Of a DNA stretch of 63,440 bases, positions 32,597-41,940 are shown piece after piece (the stretch's first letter is position 1; the number at the start of each line of letters is the position of its first letter). Both the position numbers and the translations under genes were made by a program. The DNA is from Psychrobacter sp. FME13 (GTDB lineage: Bacteria; Pseudomonadota; Gammaproteobacteria; Pseudomonadales; Moraxellaceae). Where the stretch lies: contig NZ_RRYV01000004.1 of NCBI RefSeq assembly GCF_014861395.1, forward strand, positions 1 to 63,440, given 5' to 3'. Below the pieces are notes generated by a model. It did no database searches. It worked only from the letters and a program-made list of their open reading frames with translations, and was not told where the DNA came from.

Positions 32597-32733
32597 TATT
32601 TACTCCGATTTAGGTTATTGTCTTTTTTTCTAAAATTCTGCAGGTATATGATAATAGTTATACTGGTCCATAAGCAATCTTTGAGATTACATCCCCTGGA
32701 TAAAATATAGCAATAGCTTGAAAAGTATAGACC

Positions 32734-32800
32734 AAAAAAAGACCTTGCCACATTCTCTTATAACTCATATAAGAAGTGACAAGGTCTTTTTATTTCTAAA
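32734..32800. terminator. duplicated terminator, copy 2
   Basis: It matches copy 1 at 31996-32055 but carries an 8-bp insertion (ACTCATAT) in its loop. Stem AAAGACCTTG.CAC/GTG.CAAGGTCTTT. On the minus strand it lies downstream of fumC. Confidence 0.85.
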
Positions 32801-32918
32801 CTCTCAGTGAGACAAATATGACACTACCAGAAAGACGCATGCAAATGGTACTTATCGTACATTAAGCAAGTCTAACGCTGTAGCAGGTCACTACTTGATC
32901 TACTGCTTGGTCTACTGC

Positions 32919-34322
32919 TTATTTAGGGTTCACCATATCAGCAGGAATAACCCACTCATCAAACTGCGCTTCCGTTAATAGCTCTAGCTCAACCGCCACT
33001 TGCTTCAAGGTTTTGTTTTCTTTATAAGCCGTCTTAGCGATTTTCGCTGCATTTTCATAACCAACATGACGGTTCAATGAGGTCACTAGCATCAACGAGT
33101 TATGCAAGAAATCATCAATTTTGTCTTTTACTGGCTCGATACCAACGGCACAGTTATCGTTAAAGCTGTTGCAAGCATCGCCAAGTAATTTAATAGACTG
33201 CAATAAGTTAAATGCGATCACTGGCTTATACACGTTTAGCTCAAAGTTGCCTGATGCGCCAGCCATGCTGATAGTCGTGTCGTTACCCATGACCTGAGCG
33301 ACAACCATGGTCATTGCTTCTGACTGAGTTGGGTTCACTTTGCCTGGCATGATAGAAGAGCCTGGCTCATTTTCAGGAATCGTCAATTCGCCCAGACCAC
33401 AACGAGGGCCAGATGCCAACCAACGTACGTCATTAGCGATTTTATTTAAGCTCGCTGCTAGCGTTTTTAGGGCGCCTGACGCAAATACTTCGGCATCACG
33501 AGCGGCTAGTGCTTCAAACTTATTCGGTGAGGTGACAAATGGCAAATCAGTTAGGGTTGATAGTTGCTCAGCCGCTTTTACTGCATAATCAGGATGAGCG
33601 TTTAGACCAGTACCGACCGCAGTACCACCTAATGGCAATTCATACAGGCCTTGTAGCGCGTTATCGATACGAGTCAATGCATGGTCAAGTTGGCTCACAT
33701 AGCCGCTGAACTCTTGGCCTAACGTTAATGGAGTAGCATCTTGTAAATGCGTACGACCGATTTTTACGATGCTATCGAACTCTTTTGCTTTAGCAGCGAG
33801 CGTATCACGTAGTGCTGTTACCGCTGGAATCAGCAAGCTATTGATCTGACGAGCAGCCGCCACACGAATCGCCGTTGGGAAGCTGTCGTTGGTAGACTGT
33901 GCATGGTTTACATGGTCATTTGGGTGAATTGGCGTGTAGCTGCCACGCTCAGAACCAGCGATTTCGTTGGCACGGTTGGCAAGCACTTCATTCATGTTCA
34001 TGTTTGACTGTGTGCCAGAACCTGTCTGCCATACGACCAATGGGAATTGATCAGTTAGACCACCATTGATGATTTCGTCAGCGGCTTGTACGATTAGATC
34101 ACGCTTGTCGCCTTCGATACGCTCTAGGCTTGCATTGGTAATGGCAGCGGCTTTTTTGACCAATGCCATCGCTTCGATCATTGGACGTGGTAATGTTTCA
34201 CCACCGATTTTGAAGTTTTGACGGCTACGCTGTGTTTGCGCACCCCAATATGCATCAGCTGGGACTTCCACATTTCCCATAGTATCTTTTTCGGTACGAG
34301 TTGCCTGATTCTGTGTCGACAT
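32919..34322 (-). CDS. fumC: fumarate hydratase, class II
   Basis: A 467-aa iron-free fumarase of the TCA cycle. Signatures are [18 protein letters not shown] near residue 105, [17 protein letters not shown] near 140 (B-site His), [19 protein letters not shown] near 188 (catalytic His), and [17 protein letters not shown] near 325 (mobile loop Ser). Length matches the family. GAGGG six bases upstream supports the start at 34322. The promoter region overlaps a repeat tip at 34431-34467, and a 7-bp hairpin (34368-34389) lies in the leader. Confidence 0.98.
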   Translation of the reverse strand: MSTQNQATRTEKDTMGNVEVPADAYWGAQTQRSRQNFKIGGETLPRPMIEAMALVKKAAAITNASLERIEGDKRDLIVQAADEIINGGLTDQFPLVVWQTGSGTQSNMNMNEVLANRANEIAGSERGSYTPIHPNDHVNHAQSTNDSFPTAIRVAAARQINSLLIPAVTALRDTLAAKAKEFDSIVKIGRTHLQDATPLTLGQEFSGYVSQLDHALTRIDNALQGLYELPLGGTAVGTGLNAHPDYAVKAAEQLSTLTDLPFVTSPNKFEALAARDAEVFASGALKTLAASLNKIANDVRWLASGPRCGLGELTIPENEPGSSIMPGKVNPTQSEAMTMVVAQVMGNDTTISMAGASGNFELNVYKPVIAFNLLQSIKLLGDACNSFNDNCAVGIEPVKDKIDDFLHNSLMLVTSLNRHVGYENAAKIAKTAYKENKTLKQVAVELELLTEAQFDEWVIPADMVNPK

Positions 34323-34414
34323 AACTACCCTCTTTTCTGGTTTGTTGTTGTATGGCTGAGCCGTAAAAAGTGTAACACCTGCTACACTTAAAAGAATATA
34401 CGATATAAAGTGGC

Positions 34415-34467
34415 ATTATAATAGCATGACTAAGACCAGTTGAATATTCACAAATAATCATTGCCAA
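34415..34467. promoter_or_regulatory. fumC/fau divergent promoter region with repeat tip
   Basis: On the minus strand TATAAT (34415-34420) could be the fumC -10. Immediately upstream lies a diverged copy of the repeat tip (TA 34431-34432, GTTGAATATTCACAAATAAT, GCCA). The tip could supply the -35 region. Confidence 0.4.
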
Positions 34468-34515
34468 TATCTAACATCAGCAGTCAGCATCAATATCTCA
34501 TTGGATAATATAACT

Positions 34516-35166
34516 ATGCATCCTGAACCAAAAAGCTCAATGTCAGAGGAATCAGAAATTAGCAACCCACCCAGACGATACTTTACTCGCCAGCGTCGGC
34601 AGTTAACTGACAGTACACGCAGGAATATGGGACAAGCGGCAAGCCTGTATCTAACTAAGTTACAACAGCGATTGCCAAAAAACGCACGTATTGGCCTATA
34701 TTATGATGGGTTTGGCGAATTACCCACTCAGCCAATTTTAGAGTGGTGTCAACGCTTAGGCTATTTTTCTTATCTACCCGTGGTCGGTTCACTTGGTCAT
34801 GCTAACAATGGCTTTGAGGATAAACGGCTGCGTTTTGTCCCTATCTATCATTCAAAGCTACTTAACGTACCAACACGTATCCATCGGTTAGGTATGAAGC
34901 AAAACCATCATCGCCGGCTACTTTGGGCGCGAGAATTGGATGTCATTATCTGTCCGCTGGTGGCAGTCGATACACACGGCAACCGTATGGGTATGGGTGG
35001 CGGCTTTTATGATACGACATTAAGTAAAGTCTATCGGTCAGGGGCGAAAAAACCATTAAAAATAGGCTGGTGTTATGATTTTCAAGTGGTTGAGCAGTTA
35101 GCGCGTCAACCGTGGGATGTGCCATTAGATGGCTTAATCACGCCAAGCGGCATAAGGTGGTTTTAA
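34516..35166 (+). CDS. 5-formyltetrahydrofolate cyclo-ligase family protein
   Basis: A 216-aa ATP-dependent enzyme that recycles 5-formyl-THF to 5,10-methenyl-THF. The diagnostic loop RMGMGGGFYDTTL (about 155-167) and PLVAVDTHGNR before it are clear. The N-terminal basic segment RRYFTRQRRQLTDSTRR matches the nucleotide/substrate-binding helix. The start is uncertain: ATG 34516 is chosen, TTG 34501 and ATG 34540 are alternatives without strong ribosome-binding sites. The next small gene overlaps its stop by one base (TAATG), so the two are co-translated. Confidence 0.88.
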   Translation: MHPEPKSSMSEESEISNPPRRYFTRQRRQLTDSTRRNMGQAASLYLTKLQQRLPKNARIGLYYDGFGELPTQPILEWCQRLGYFSYLPVVGSLGHANNGFEDKRLRFVPIYHSKLLNVPTRIHRLGMKQNHHRRLLWARELDVIICPLVAVDTHGNRMGMGGGFYDTTLSKVYRSGAKKPLKIGWCYDFQVVEQLARQPWDVPLDGLITPSGIRWF

Positions 35167-35417
35167 TGAAAGATGATAAACAATTTAAAAAAGAAGACTC
35201 TAGCGCTGCTGATTCCAGTGCAGATAGTGTGGATGAGTATCTGCAAACGTTAGGCAACGAGGACGCTAGAGAGCGACGTTACTACAGTCAAGAGCAGCCG
35301 TTTAGCTCTGAGGAGATGACACGGCTAATCAATGAAGAACGTCTAAATAAACTGCTGGCGCAAAGTGATGAGTTTTTGAGTAGTTTGAATAGTGAGTTGA
35401 GAGATTTTGATGAGTAG
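35166..35417 (+). CDS. small acidic protein, translationally coupled to the cyclo-ligase
   Basis: An 83-aa protein rich in Ser, Asp, Glu and Lys (KKEDSSAADSSADSVDEYL at the N-terminus, a C-terminal helix LNKLLAQSDEFLSSLNSELRDF). No membrane helix or known motif. Its ATG overlaps the cyclo-ligase stop codon (TAATG), which supports it as a real gene. Function unknown. Confidence 0.7.
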   Translation: MKDDKQFKKEDSSAADSSADSVDEYLQTLGNEDARERRYYSQEQPFSSEEMTRLINEERLNKLLAQSDEFLSSLNSELRDFDE

Positions 35418-35461
35418 CATTTATAATAAAATAACAAGAGTATAATTATCAGGTATGACAC

Positions 35462-35911
35462 ATGAGCGCAAAAAACACACCTATAAAGACAGTCGTTAGC
35501 TACTTTCGCTCAAAACCGCTACGAATAGTTTTCGCTAGTGTATGGGCTTTTTTTGTCGGTCTTATTATTACTTCAGGTTTTGGGCCACACCCTTATGCGC
35601 TAGAGATGCTTGATGCGCCTGAGCCGCATGCATATGCTATGGGGCTCGTTGTCACATTGGTGGTTGCAATGCTTTTTCATTTAAGCTTTCTAGTGACTAT
35701 CGATGTATATATGCGTAGCCAGTGGAAGTTTTTTACCATGCTGATTGTTACTACGTTCTTTTTACTTTTCTTCGGTATGATGGTTATACATGCACCAGCG
35801 CCACTTGGCTGGATGATTGCGTGGAGCTTTTTATCATTTCTACTGTTTTTGGTTATTTGCTTTTGCCAGGCTTGCTTATTTTTTTTACGTTGTGTATTCC
35901 GTCAACCATAG
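35462..35911 (+). CDS. small four-helix membrane protein
   Basis: A 149-aa membrane protein with four helices (about 22-40, 58-80, 91-110 and 117-145). The first loop carries GFGPHPYALEMLDAPEPHAYA. AGG stands about nine bases upstream of the ATG. No family recognised; 44 bases after the acidic protein, possibly the same transcript. Confidence 0.65.
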   Translation: MSAKNTPIKTVVSYFRSKPLRIVFASVWAFFVGLIITSGFGPHPYALEMLDAPEPHAYAMGLVVTLVVAMLFHLSFLVTIDVYMRSQWKFFTMLIVTTFFLLFFGMMVIHAPAPLGWMIAWSFLSFLLFLVICFCQACLFFLRCVFRQP

Positions 35912-35967
35912 TTATGAGGATAAAAAGTTTTATACTAATTAAAAACACCATTCACCCTAAAATATCA

Positions 35968-35999
35968 TCACAATCCAACCAAATATCAATAACAGAATG
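35968..35999. pseudogene. remnant copy of the antiporter gene 3' end
   Basis: The 20-base core TCCAACCAAATATCAATAAC, followed by an A/G change and GAAT, recurs at 36668-36692. There it encodes the C-terminal residues of the antiporter (minus strand). Upstream ACACCAT also matches. It is a short non-coding relic in direct orientation. Confidence 0.65.
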
Positions 36000-36104
36000 C
36001 TTTAACGGATAAATACTTATTTTTTATCAAACTATTGTTTATAAATGACCTATGAACTATAATTATTGAAAATAGTTATCATTACCGAATAGGTATCGTC
36101 CGTC

Positions 36105-36548
36105 ATGAAGAGCAAAACGAAAAAAGGATTTATATCACCAGCTTCACTCAAGGTTATTTTTTACCTTTGGGCAATACTATTTCTGCTAACGCTTGCTGAT
36201 TATGTCTATGACTATAATGGTTTTGAGCTTGCCGAACTTAGGAGCTTTGGCTTCACTCTAGCGGGATTCTATACTTTCGCACTCATGAGCTATATAGAAA
36301 CCCAACGGACAAAACAGCGCAACGACAGACCATTCTCACGTATCCTTATCCTTCTTGTATCTTATATTTTCTCAGGGATACTCATGGCTTTATTCATTTT
36401 ATCAGCCCTAGACTATATGCGTGGTAATTTAGCGTTAGATCATATATATGATCCCGTTTTTCAGCTATTTTTCTTCTACCTTTTACTTAAAACCATAACA
36501 GAGATGAAGAATGGTTTAGTCCATAAAGAAGCGCCTATGCTTTCGTAG
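36105..36548 (+). CDS. small membrane protein
   Basis: A 147-aa protein with four membrane helices (about 15-32, 45-62, 78-103 and 112-133) and basic ends (KSKTKKGF at the N-terminus). AGG about 14 bases upstream. No family recognised. A perfect terminator lies 28 bases after the stop. Confidence 0.65.
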   Translation: MKSKTKKGFISPASLKVIFYLWAILFLLTLADYVYDYNGFELAELRSFGFTLAGFYTFALMSYIETQRTKQRNDRPFSRILILLVSYIFSGILMALFILSALDYMRGNLALDHIYDPVFQLFFFYLLLKTITEMKNGLVHKEAPMLS

Positions 36549-36576
36549 TAACGCTTACCTTCGGTATCTCTTATTC

Positions 36577-36615
36577 AAACAAAACAAGACTTACTTCTAA
36601 GTCTTGTTTTGTTTT
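36577..36615. terminator. bidirectional terminator
   Basis: A perfect 17-bp stem, ACAAAACAAGACTTA-CTTC-TAAGTCTTGTTTTGT. It serves the small membrane protein from the left and the antiporter from the right. Confidence 0.92.
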
Positions 36616-36649
36616 ATCTGCTGTTATTTACAAACCATACTCTGTACGT

Positions 36650-38011
36650 CTACAACACCATCGCGGCTATCCAACCAAATATCAATAACGGAATATTGTA
36701 GTGAATAAAGGTCGGCACCACACTGTCTTTGATATGGTCATGCTGTCCATCGATATTCAAACCAGACGTCGGCCCAAGAGTCGAGTCTGACGCAGGAGAA
36801 CCCGCATCACCTAGCGCGCCAGCCGTACCGATAATCGCCACAGTTGCCAATGGCGAAAATCCTAAAGAGATACATAGTGGTACATAAATCGCGGCCAAAA
36901 TAGGAATGGTCGAAAATGACGAGCCAATACCCATGGTCACAATCAAGCCAACCAATAGCATGATAAATGCAGCCATCGCTTTATTACCAGCGAACAGTGA
37001 CGCCGCACCATCAACCAATGGCTGAATCTGATCAGTGGCTTTCATTACCTCAGCGAAGCCCTGCGCAGTAATCATGATAAAGCCAATCATCGCCATTAGC
37101 TTGATACCGTCATTAAACACAGTATCAGCATCACGCCACTTGACCACGCCTGTTGCCATAAACACAGCAAAACCAAACATCGAACCTAGCAATAACGATT
37201 CTGTGTATAGCTGTACGACAAAAGCGGTCACAATAGCAGCCAATGCCACCATTGTTTTTGCTGTACTTTGGGTTTGCGCACTAGCGGCGGTTTTGCTCAA
37301 TGCATCATTTTCTATAGCGGCATCATGTGCCTCTTTGTCTATCGCAACTTGTTGATACTCACGCGGCTTACGGTAGCTAATAAACACAGCCGTCAATAAG
37401 CCAACAAACATACCCAACGCTGGTATCGCCATGGCATGAGTGACCGAGATATTACTCACGTCAATGCCCGCCTCACCGACGTTTTTCAGCATGATTTCAT
37501 TCAGGTAAATATCACCAAACCCATACGGAATAAACATATAAGTAGTAACCAGCCCAAACGTAATCAAACAAGCAATGAGACGTCTATCAATTTTCATACG
37601 ATTAAACGCTAGTAGCAATGGCGGTACTAGTAGAGGAATAAAGGCGATATGAATAGGAATTAAGTTTTGGCTAAAGCAGCTCATGGTGATTAAGCCTGCA
37701 AACAGCATGTACTTAATCATGCCACTGGTGCCGCCCGCATCAATACGCTTGATGACCGATCCTGCCAACGACTGTGGCAAGCCTGAATGCGCAATCGCGA
37801 CTGCAAACGCACCCAGTAACGCGTATGACAGCGCGATTTGTGCGCCATTACGAATACCTTCTTGAAAAGCCTCTAAAGTCTCAGTGATACCGAGACCGGC
37901 TATTAATCCACCAGCCAGTGCACCGATTAATAAACTGAGCACCACGTGTACCCTTGCAAGTGACAGGCCTAGCATGATCACTACCGCCAGTAATACTGCA
38001 TTGATTGTCAT
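36650..38011 (-). CDS. Na+/H+ antiporter family protein (NhaC/YuiF-like)
   Basis: A 453-aa inner-membrane protein with about 11-12 helices. Conserved segments are RNGAQIALSYALLGAFAVAIA near 50-70, CFSQNLIPIHIAFIPLLVPP near 110-130, and GSSFSTIPILAAIYVPL then GDAGSPASDSTLGPTSGLN near 355-410, typical of the Na+/H+ antiporter (YuiF) family of the ion-transporter superfamily. A cytoplasmic loop (210-245) is rich in Ala, Asp and Ser. GAGG six bases upstream supports the start at 38011. Cation specificity is not shown by the sequence; an amino-acid/H+ exchange role is possible. Confidence 0.85.
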   Translation of the reverse strand: MTINAVLLAVVIMLGLSLARVHVVLSLLIGALAGGLIAGLGITETLEAFQEGIRNGAQIALSYALLGAFAVAIAHSGLPQSLAGSVIKRIDAGGTSGMIKYMLFAGLITMSCFSQNLIPIHIAFIPLLVPPLLLAFNRMKIDRRLIACLITFGLVTTYMFIPYGFGDIYLNEIMLKNVGEAGIDVSNISVTHAMAIPALGMFVGLLTAVFISYRKPREYQQVAIDKEAHDAAIENDALSKTAASAQTQSTAKTMVALAAIVTAFVVQLYTESLLLGSMFGFAVFMATGVVKWRDADTVFNDGIKLMAMIGFIMITAQGFAEVMKATDQIQPLVDGAASLFAGNKAMAAFIMLLVGLIVTMGIGSSFSTIPILAAIYVPLCISLGFSPLATVAIIGTAGALGDAGSPASDSTLGPTSGLNIDGQHDHIKDSVVPTFIHYNIPLLIFGWIAAMVL

Positions 38012-38416
38012 GTGTGCCTCGTATTCTGTTTTCTTTGGTCTAATTTAAACCGATTAATATTTCATGATGTATGGATATCGCCTTCGTCTTGAAGAGGCTT
38101 TATTCTGAATGACCACTGTTTAAGACGCGCGATAGTTTACCTTATTTTACCTATAAAACCTATGTGTAGAACCTGCTAGATATAAGACAAATCTGTATAT
38201 AAACACCTAATACGCCTTACTTTTCAACGGCTTTTTATAAAAATTTTCACGAAATAAACAGCCGTATCCATCGCAATATCTATACAGATATGGCTATTTA
38301 ATCAAGATAAGCATCTGACTTGCTCAAAAAGCCTTGCAATTTTATCTGTGAGCACCATTTATCTAACAATGAACCACGAACTTGACTTTACAAGTCTGGG
38401 GAACGAGGAAAAATAT
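38012..38416. other. intergenic region between lon and the antiporter
   Basis: About 405 bases between divergent genes. It should hold the lon promoter (perhaps heat-shock) and the antiporter promoter; no clear sigma-32 site, hairpin or gene is seen. Confidence 0.4.
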
Positions 38417-40978
38417 ATGAGTGAACATAATATTGATAAAGACAACATCGACATCGATGTATCATCTGCCCTTAATACTGATACTGACGCAAGCAATGAG
38501 TCAGAGAGCTCATCTACTGATGAGTTAGACACCACGTCTAACGTTGTCAAAGACAATGAAGACGAAAGCTACTTGCCACTGCTAGCATTACGCGACGTCG
38601 TCGTTTATCCACACATGCAGATTGCATTGTTTGTAGGACGTGCGCCATCGGTGAAAGCGGTAGAGCTAGCACAGGCAGAGTACGGCAATAAAGTGCTGGT
38701 AGTCGCGCAAAAAGACTCGCTAACTGAAGATATTGATCACGACAACTTATATCAATATGGTACTGTTTGCCGCATCGTCAGCACCATGCCGCATGACAGC
38801 GATGAGAACTGCATTAAAGTATTGATCGAAGGTCAGTATCGTGCGCGCGTTGATAACATCGAAAACCATGATGATTTATTGATGGCTCGTTTTGAGCGTA
38901 CTGATCTCGATATGAGTATGGATGAAAGTCAGCAAAAGAACACTATTCAAGCACTAACCACGCTATTTGAAAGTTATGCCGATGCACGCCTACGTAATGC
39001 GCGTGAGCTAACGCGTGTGGCAAAACGTATCGATGACTTACTTGAATTGATCTACTTTATCTCAACCCGTGTGTCGATGGATCTTGACATCAAGCAGTCA
39101 TTCCTAGAACAAGACGACATCAAAACACACATCAATACCTTGACTGAATATTTGGTCAAACAAAGCGCTGAACAAAATATCGAACAAGACATCCAAGAAG
39201 CGGTCCGTCAGCAAATGGAAGATAATCAGCGCGAATACTTCCTAAATGAAAAAATGAAAGCCATTAAGAATGAGCTGTCAGATATGAATGACGGCGTGTT
39301 CGATGGTGATGACGATGTGGCAGAGCTGGAACAACGTTTAGAAAAGGCTGACCTACCAGACGATGTGCGCAAAAAAGCAGAGCAAGAGTTTAAGAAACTC
39401 AAAATGATGCCACCTGCATCAAGTGAATCATCAGTGGTTCGCAACTATATTGAATGGATTTTGGACACGCCATGGAATGCGACGACCAAAGTCTCTATCA
39501 ATTTAGATAAAGCCAAAACTGTATTAGACGAAGACCATTACGGTCTGCAAGATGTGAAAGATCGCATCTTAGAGTACTTAGCCGTTCAATCACGGGTGAA
39601 AAAACTGCGCGGCCCTATTCTATGTCTCGTCGGCCCTCCAGGTGTGGGTAAAACCTCATTGGGTGAGTCAATTGCCCGAGCGACTGGTCGTAAGTTCGTG
39701 CGTATGGCGCTGGGCGGTGTGCGTGACGAAGCTGAGATACGTGGTCATCGCCGTACTTATATTGGTGCGATGCCGGGTAAAATCGTCCAATCATTGGCCA
39801 AAGTGGAAGTCAAAAACCCGCTGTTCTTATTGGATGAGATCGATAAGATGGCGCAAGACTTCCGCGGCGATCCAGCATCAGCATTGCTTGAAGTATTGGA
39901 TCCTTCACAGAACGATACGTTTAACGACCATTATTTAGATATGGACTTAGACTTATCGCAAGTGATGTTTATCTGTACTGCCAATAGCATGGATATACCA
40001 GCGGCACTGCTTGACCGTATGGAAGTCATTCGTCTGCCTGGTTATACCGAAGAAGAAAAAGTTAATATCGCGCAGAAGTATCTCGTCCCAAAAGCGATTA
40101 AAAATAACGGTCTCAAAGACGGCGAGATTGAGATTGTAGAAGCAGCATTACACAGCATCGTGCGTAGCTACACACGTGAGGCTGGCGTTCGTAATCTTGA
40201 ACGCGAAGTCAACAAGATCTGCCGTAAAGTGGTTCGCGGTTCCGTCGAAACACATGGTGCGCGCACACCGAAAAAGGCAAATCGTGAACTGGTAGTGGTC
40301 GATGATAAAAACATCAATGACTATCTAGGAGTCCATCAGTACGATTATGGTCTGGCAGAAGAAGAGCCGGAGATTGGCCGTATCACTGGTCTTGCGTGGA
40401 CACAGGTTGGTGGTGAATTATTGACCATCGAAGCAGTCGCCATGAAAGGCAAAGGCGAACTGAGCTTCACAGGCTCACTTGGCGATGTGATGAAAGAGTC
40501 AATTCGTGCGGCCATGAGCGTGGTTCGTGCACGTGGTGATAGCTTAGGCATCGATTACGAAACGTTTAAAACCACTGACGTCCACGTACACATGCCAGAA
40601 GGAGCCACGCCAAAAGACGGCCCCTCTGCTGGTGGCGCACTGACGACAGCGCTAGTATCTGCATTGACTGGTATTGCCATTCGCCCAGATATCGCGATGA
40701 CAGGTGAAATTACCTTACGTGGTAAGATCCTACGTATCGGTGGTCTAAAAGAGAAGTTGCTTGCGGCACATCGCGGCGGTATCAAGCATGTATTGATTCC
40801 TGCAACCAACGAGCGTGACTTGGCTGATATCCCTGATAACGTGAAAGAAGGCCTAACTATTCAGCCAGTCGCCACGATTGAAGAGATATTAAAAGTTGCG
40901 TTGGTTAGTATGCCAAAACCACTTAAGCCTGCCAAAGTAACAGTGGATAAAACCAAAGGTAAAGCATTGCACAGTTAA
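38417..40978 (+). CDS. lon: ATP-dependent protease La
   Basis: An 853-aa cytosolic AAA+ protease degrading misfolded and regulatory proteins. The N-terminal LAN domain begins at YLPLLALRDVVVYPHMQIAL (about 52). Walker A is GPPGVGKTS (about 407), Walker B is LFLLDEIDK, and the sensor/arginine region is GGVRDEAEIRGHRRTY. The proteolytic dyad is Ser in PKDGPSAGGAL (near 740) and Lys in GGLKEKLLAA. GAGG six bases upstream of ATG 38417 fixes the start. The first ~50 residues are an acidic Asp/Ser/Thr extension not present in E. coli Lon. A terminator follows at 41016. Confidence 0.96.
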   Translation: MSEHNIDKDNIDIDVSSALNTDTDASNESESSSTDELDTTSNVVKDNEDESYLPLLALRDVVVYPHMQIALFVGRAPSVKAVELAQAEYGNKVLVVAQKDSLTEDIDHDNLYQYGTVCRIVSTMPHDSDENCIKVLIEGQYRARVDNIENHDDLLMARFERTDLDMSMDESQQKNTIQALTTLFESYADARLRNARELTRVAKRIDDLLELIYFISTRVSMDLDIKQSFLEQDDIKTHINTLTEYLVKQSAEQNIEQDIQEAVRQQMEDNQREYFLNEKMKAIKNELSDMNDGVFDGDDDVAELEQRLEKADLPDDVRKKAEQEFKKLKMMPPASSESSVVRNYIEWILDTPWNATTKVSINLDKAKTVLDEDHYGLQDVKDRILEYLAVQSRVKKLRGPILCLVGPPGVGKTSLGESIARATGRKFVRMALGGVRDEAEIRGHRRTYIGAMPGKIVQSLAKVEVKNPLFLLDEIDKMAQDFRGDPASALLEVLDPSQNDTFNDHYLDMDLDLSQVMFICTANSMDIPAALLDRMEVIRLPGYTEEEKVNIAQKYLVPKAIKNNGLKDGEIEIVEAALHSIVRSYTREAGVRNLEREVNKICRKVVRGSVETHGARTPKKANRELVVVDDKNINDYLGVHQYDYGLAEEEPEIGRITGLAWTQVGGELLTIEAVAMKGKGELSFTGSLGDVMKESIRAAMSVVRARGDSLGIDYETFKTTDVHVHMPEGATPKDGPSAGGALTTALVSALTGIAIRPDIAMTGEITLRGKILRIGGLKEKLLAAHRGGIKHVLIPATNERDLADIPDNVKEGLTIQPVATIEEILKVALVSMPKPLKPAKVTVDKTKGKALHS

Positions 40979-41015
40979 TAAATAGTTATATTATTAGCTT
41001 AATCTGACAAGCTCT

Positions 41016-41050
41016 AAAAAGCCGCTCATCGTATGATGGGCGGCTTTTTT
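41016..41050 (+). terminator. terminator of lon
   Basis: AAAAAGCCGCTCATC-GTAT-GATGGGCGGCTTTTTT: a strong stem with one G-T pair, then T6. Confidence 0.92.
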
Positions 41051-41114
41051 ATTTAAGCGATTATTTCTATTTCAAATCCTTTAAGGTCTATTGAATATTC
41101 AATCCGTAACCCCC

Positions 41115-41145
41115 TAGGGCGTGTCATCAATTAGCACATTGATAT
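41115..41145 (+). repeat. repeat tip TA-GGGCGTG
   Basis: TAGGGCGTGTCATCAATTAG, starting at TA 41115-41116, belongs to the same tip family. No partner arm is visible nearby. Confidence 0.5.
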
Positions 41146-41255
41146 AATTTATGATACCCCTTAACTTATTAAAAAATATAAACAATAGTTCTAAATGATA
41201 TAAGATAATTACAGCTACATCAAAAAACCGTTAAAACAATATTACCGGATGGATA

Positions 41256-41783
41256 ATGAGAAAAATGATATCTGTACCTCTTTGCGCTTTTGTATTGATT
41301 ATGGCTGGTTGTGAAAGCCCTCTCAGTTATATCAAATCAAGCAAACCATTTATGACGGCTAACCTTAAAACCACGTATAAAAATCAAGATGCTGGGCAAA
41401 TTTATTTGCGCCGCGTCGATAGTGGCATTCAAGTATATGGCACATTGACCAACTTACCATCCGACTCATTATTGAACATTAATATCTATATGTCTGGTGC
41501 TTGTATCAACCGTGGTAAAGTAGCTGGCGGCTATCTAAACTCTACATCTGCACCACTATCACATTCAAGACTCTCTTTCAGCTCTCCGTCAGTGATCAAG
41601 GTTAATAGGCAAGGCATCGCCAAAGTTGACTATATAACAACGGATATCTCTCATAAAAAATATCGATCAAACAGTGTGTATCAGCAAGCTTTTGTTGTTT
41701 ATCCCATTCCAGTTGACGATAAGGATTTGTCTTTAGAAAAGACTAACACTCGTATTGCATGCGGCATAATTAGTCAATACTAA
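41256..41783 (+). CDS. SodC-like lipoprotein lacking metal ligands
   Basis: A 175-aa lipoprotein: signal with lipobox LIMAGC (Cys19) and a Cu/Zn-SOD-like fold. It aligns with SodC downstream over the whole mature part (QIYLRRVDSGIQVYGTL against QVFLRPVDEGVQVYGKL; SGACINRGKVAGGYLN against GSCADMGKAAGGHFN; and the final ACGI). Where SodC has HIH, GGHFN and VHGGTDD, this protein has NIY, GGYLN and VYPIPVDD, so the visible Cu and Zn His ligands are lost while both disulfide Cys remain. It is probably periplasmic or outer-membrane anchored, not an active dismutase. GGAT-type ribosome-binding site upstream. Separated from sodC by 157 bases. Confidence 0.85.
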   Translation: MRKMISVPLCAFVLIMAGCESPLSYIKSSKPFMTANLKTTYKNQDAGQIYLRRVDSGIQVYGTLTNLPSDSLLNINIYMSGACINRGKVAGGYLNSTSAPLSHSRLSFSSPSVIKVNRQGIAKVDYITTDISHKKYRSNSVYQQAFVVYPIPVDDKDLSLEKTNTRIACGIISQY

Positions 41784-41940
41784 AGGCTGAACGATATACG
41801 TTACTTACATTTATTAACTGATTGTTGCGCTTCTAGTGAATAACTATTTCAACGCTTAGCTATACTAAATCTGATGTTAAACAGCCCCTAACACCTAAAA
41901 ATAAATTTACCATAACAATCAAATATAAATGGAGATAATA

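Noticed and set aside
34255..34467. Minus-strand frame beginning MAMIICEY
   Set aside because: It is repeat tip plus promoter sequence overlapping the fumC start; not a gene.
34323..34515. Possible 6S RNA upstream of the folate cyclo-ligase
   Set aside because: 6S RNA is often next to this gene in gammaproteobacteria, but the gap is about 190 bp, partly repeat tip and fumC promoter, with no long bulged hairpin.
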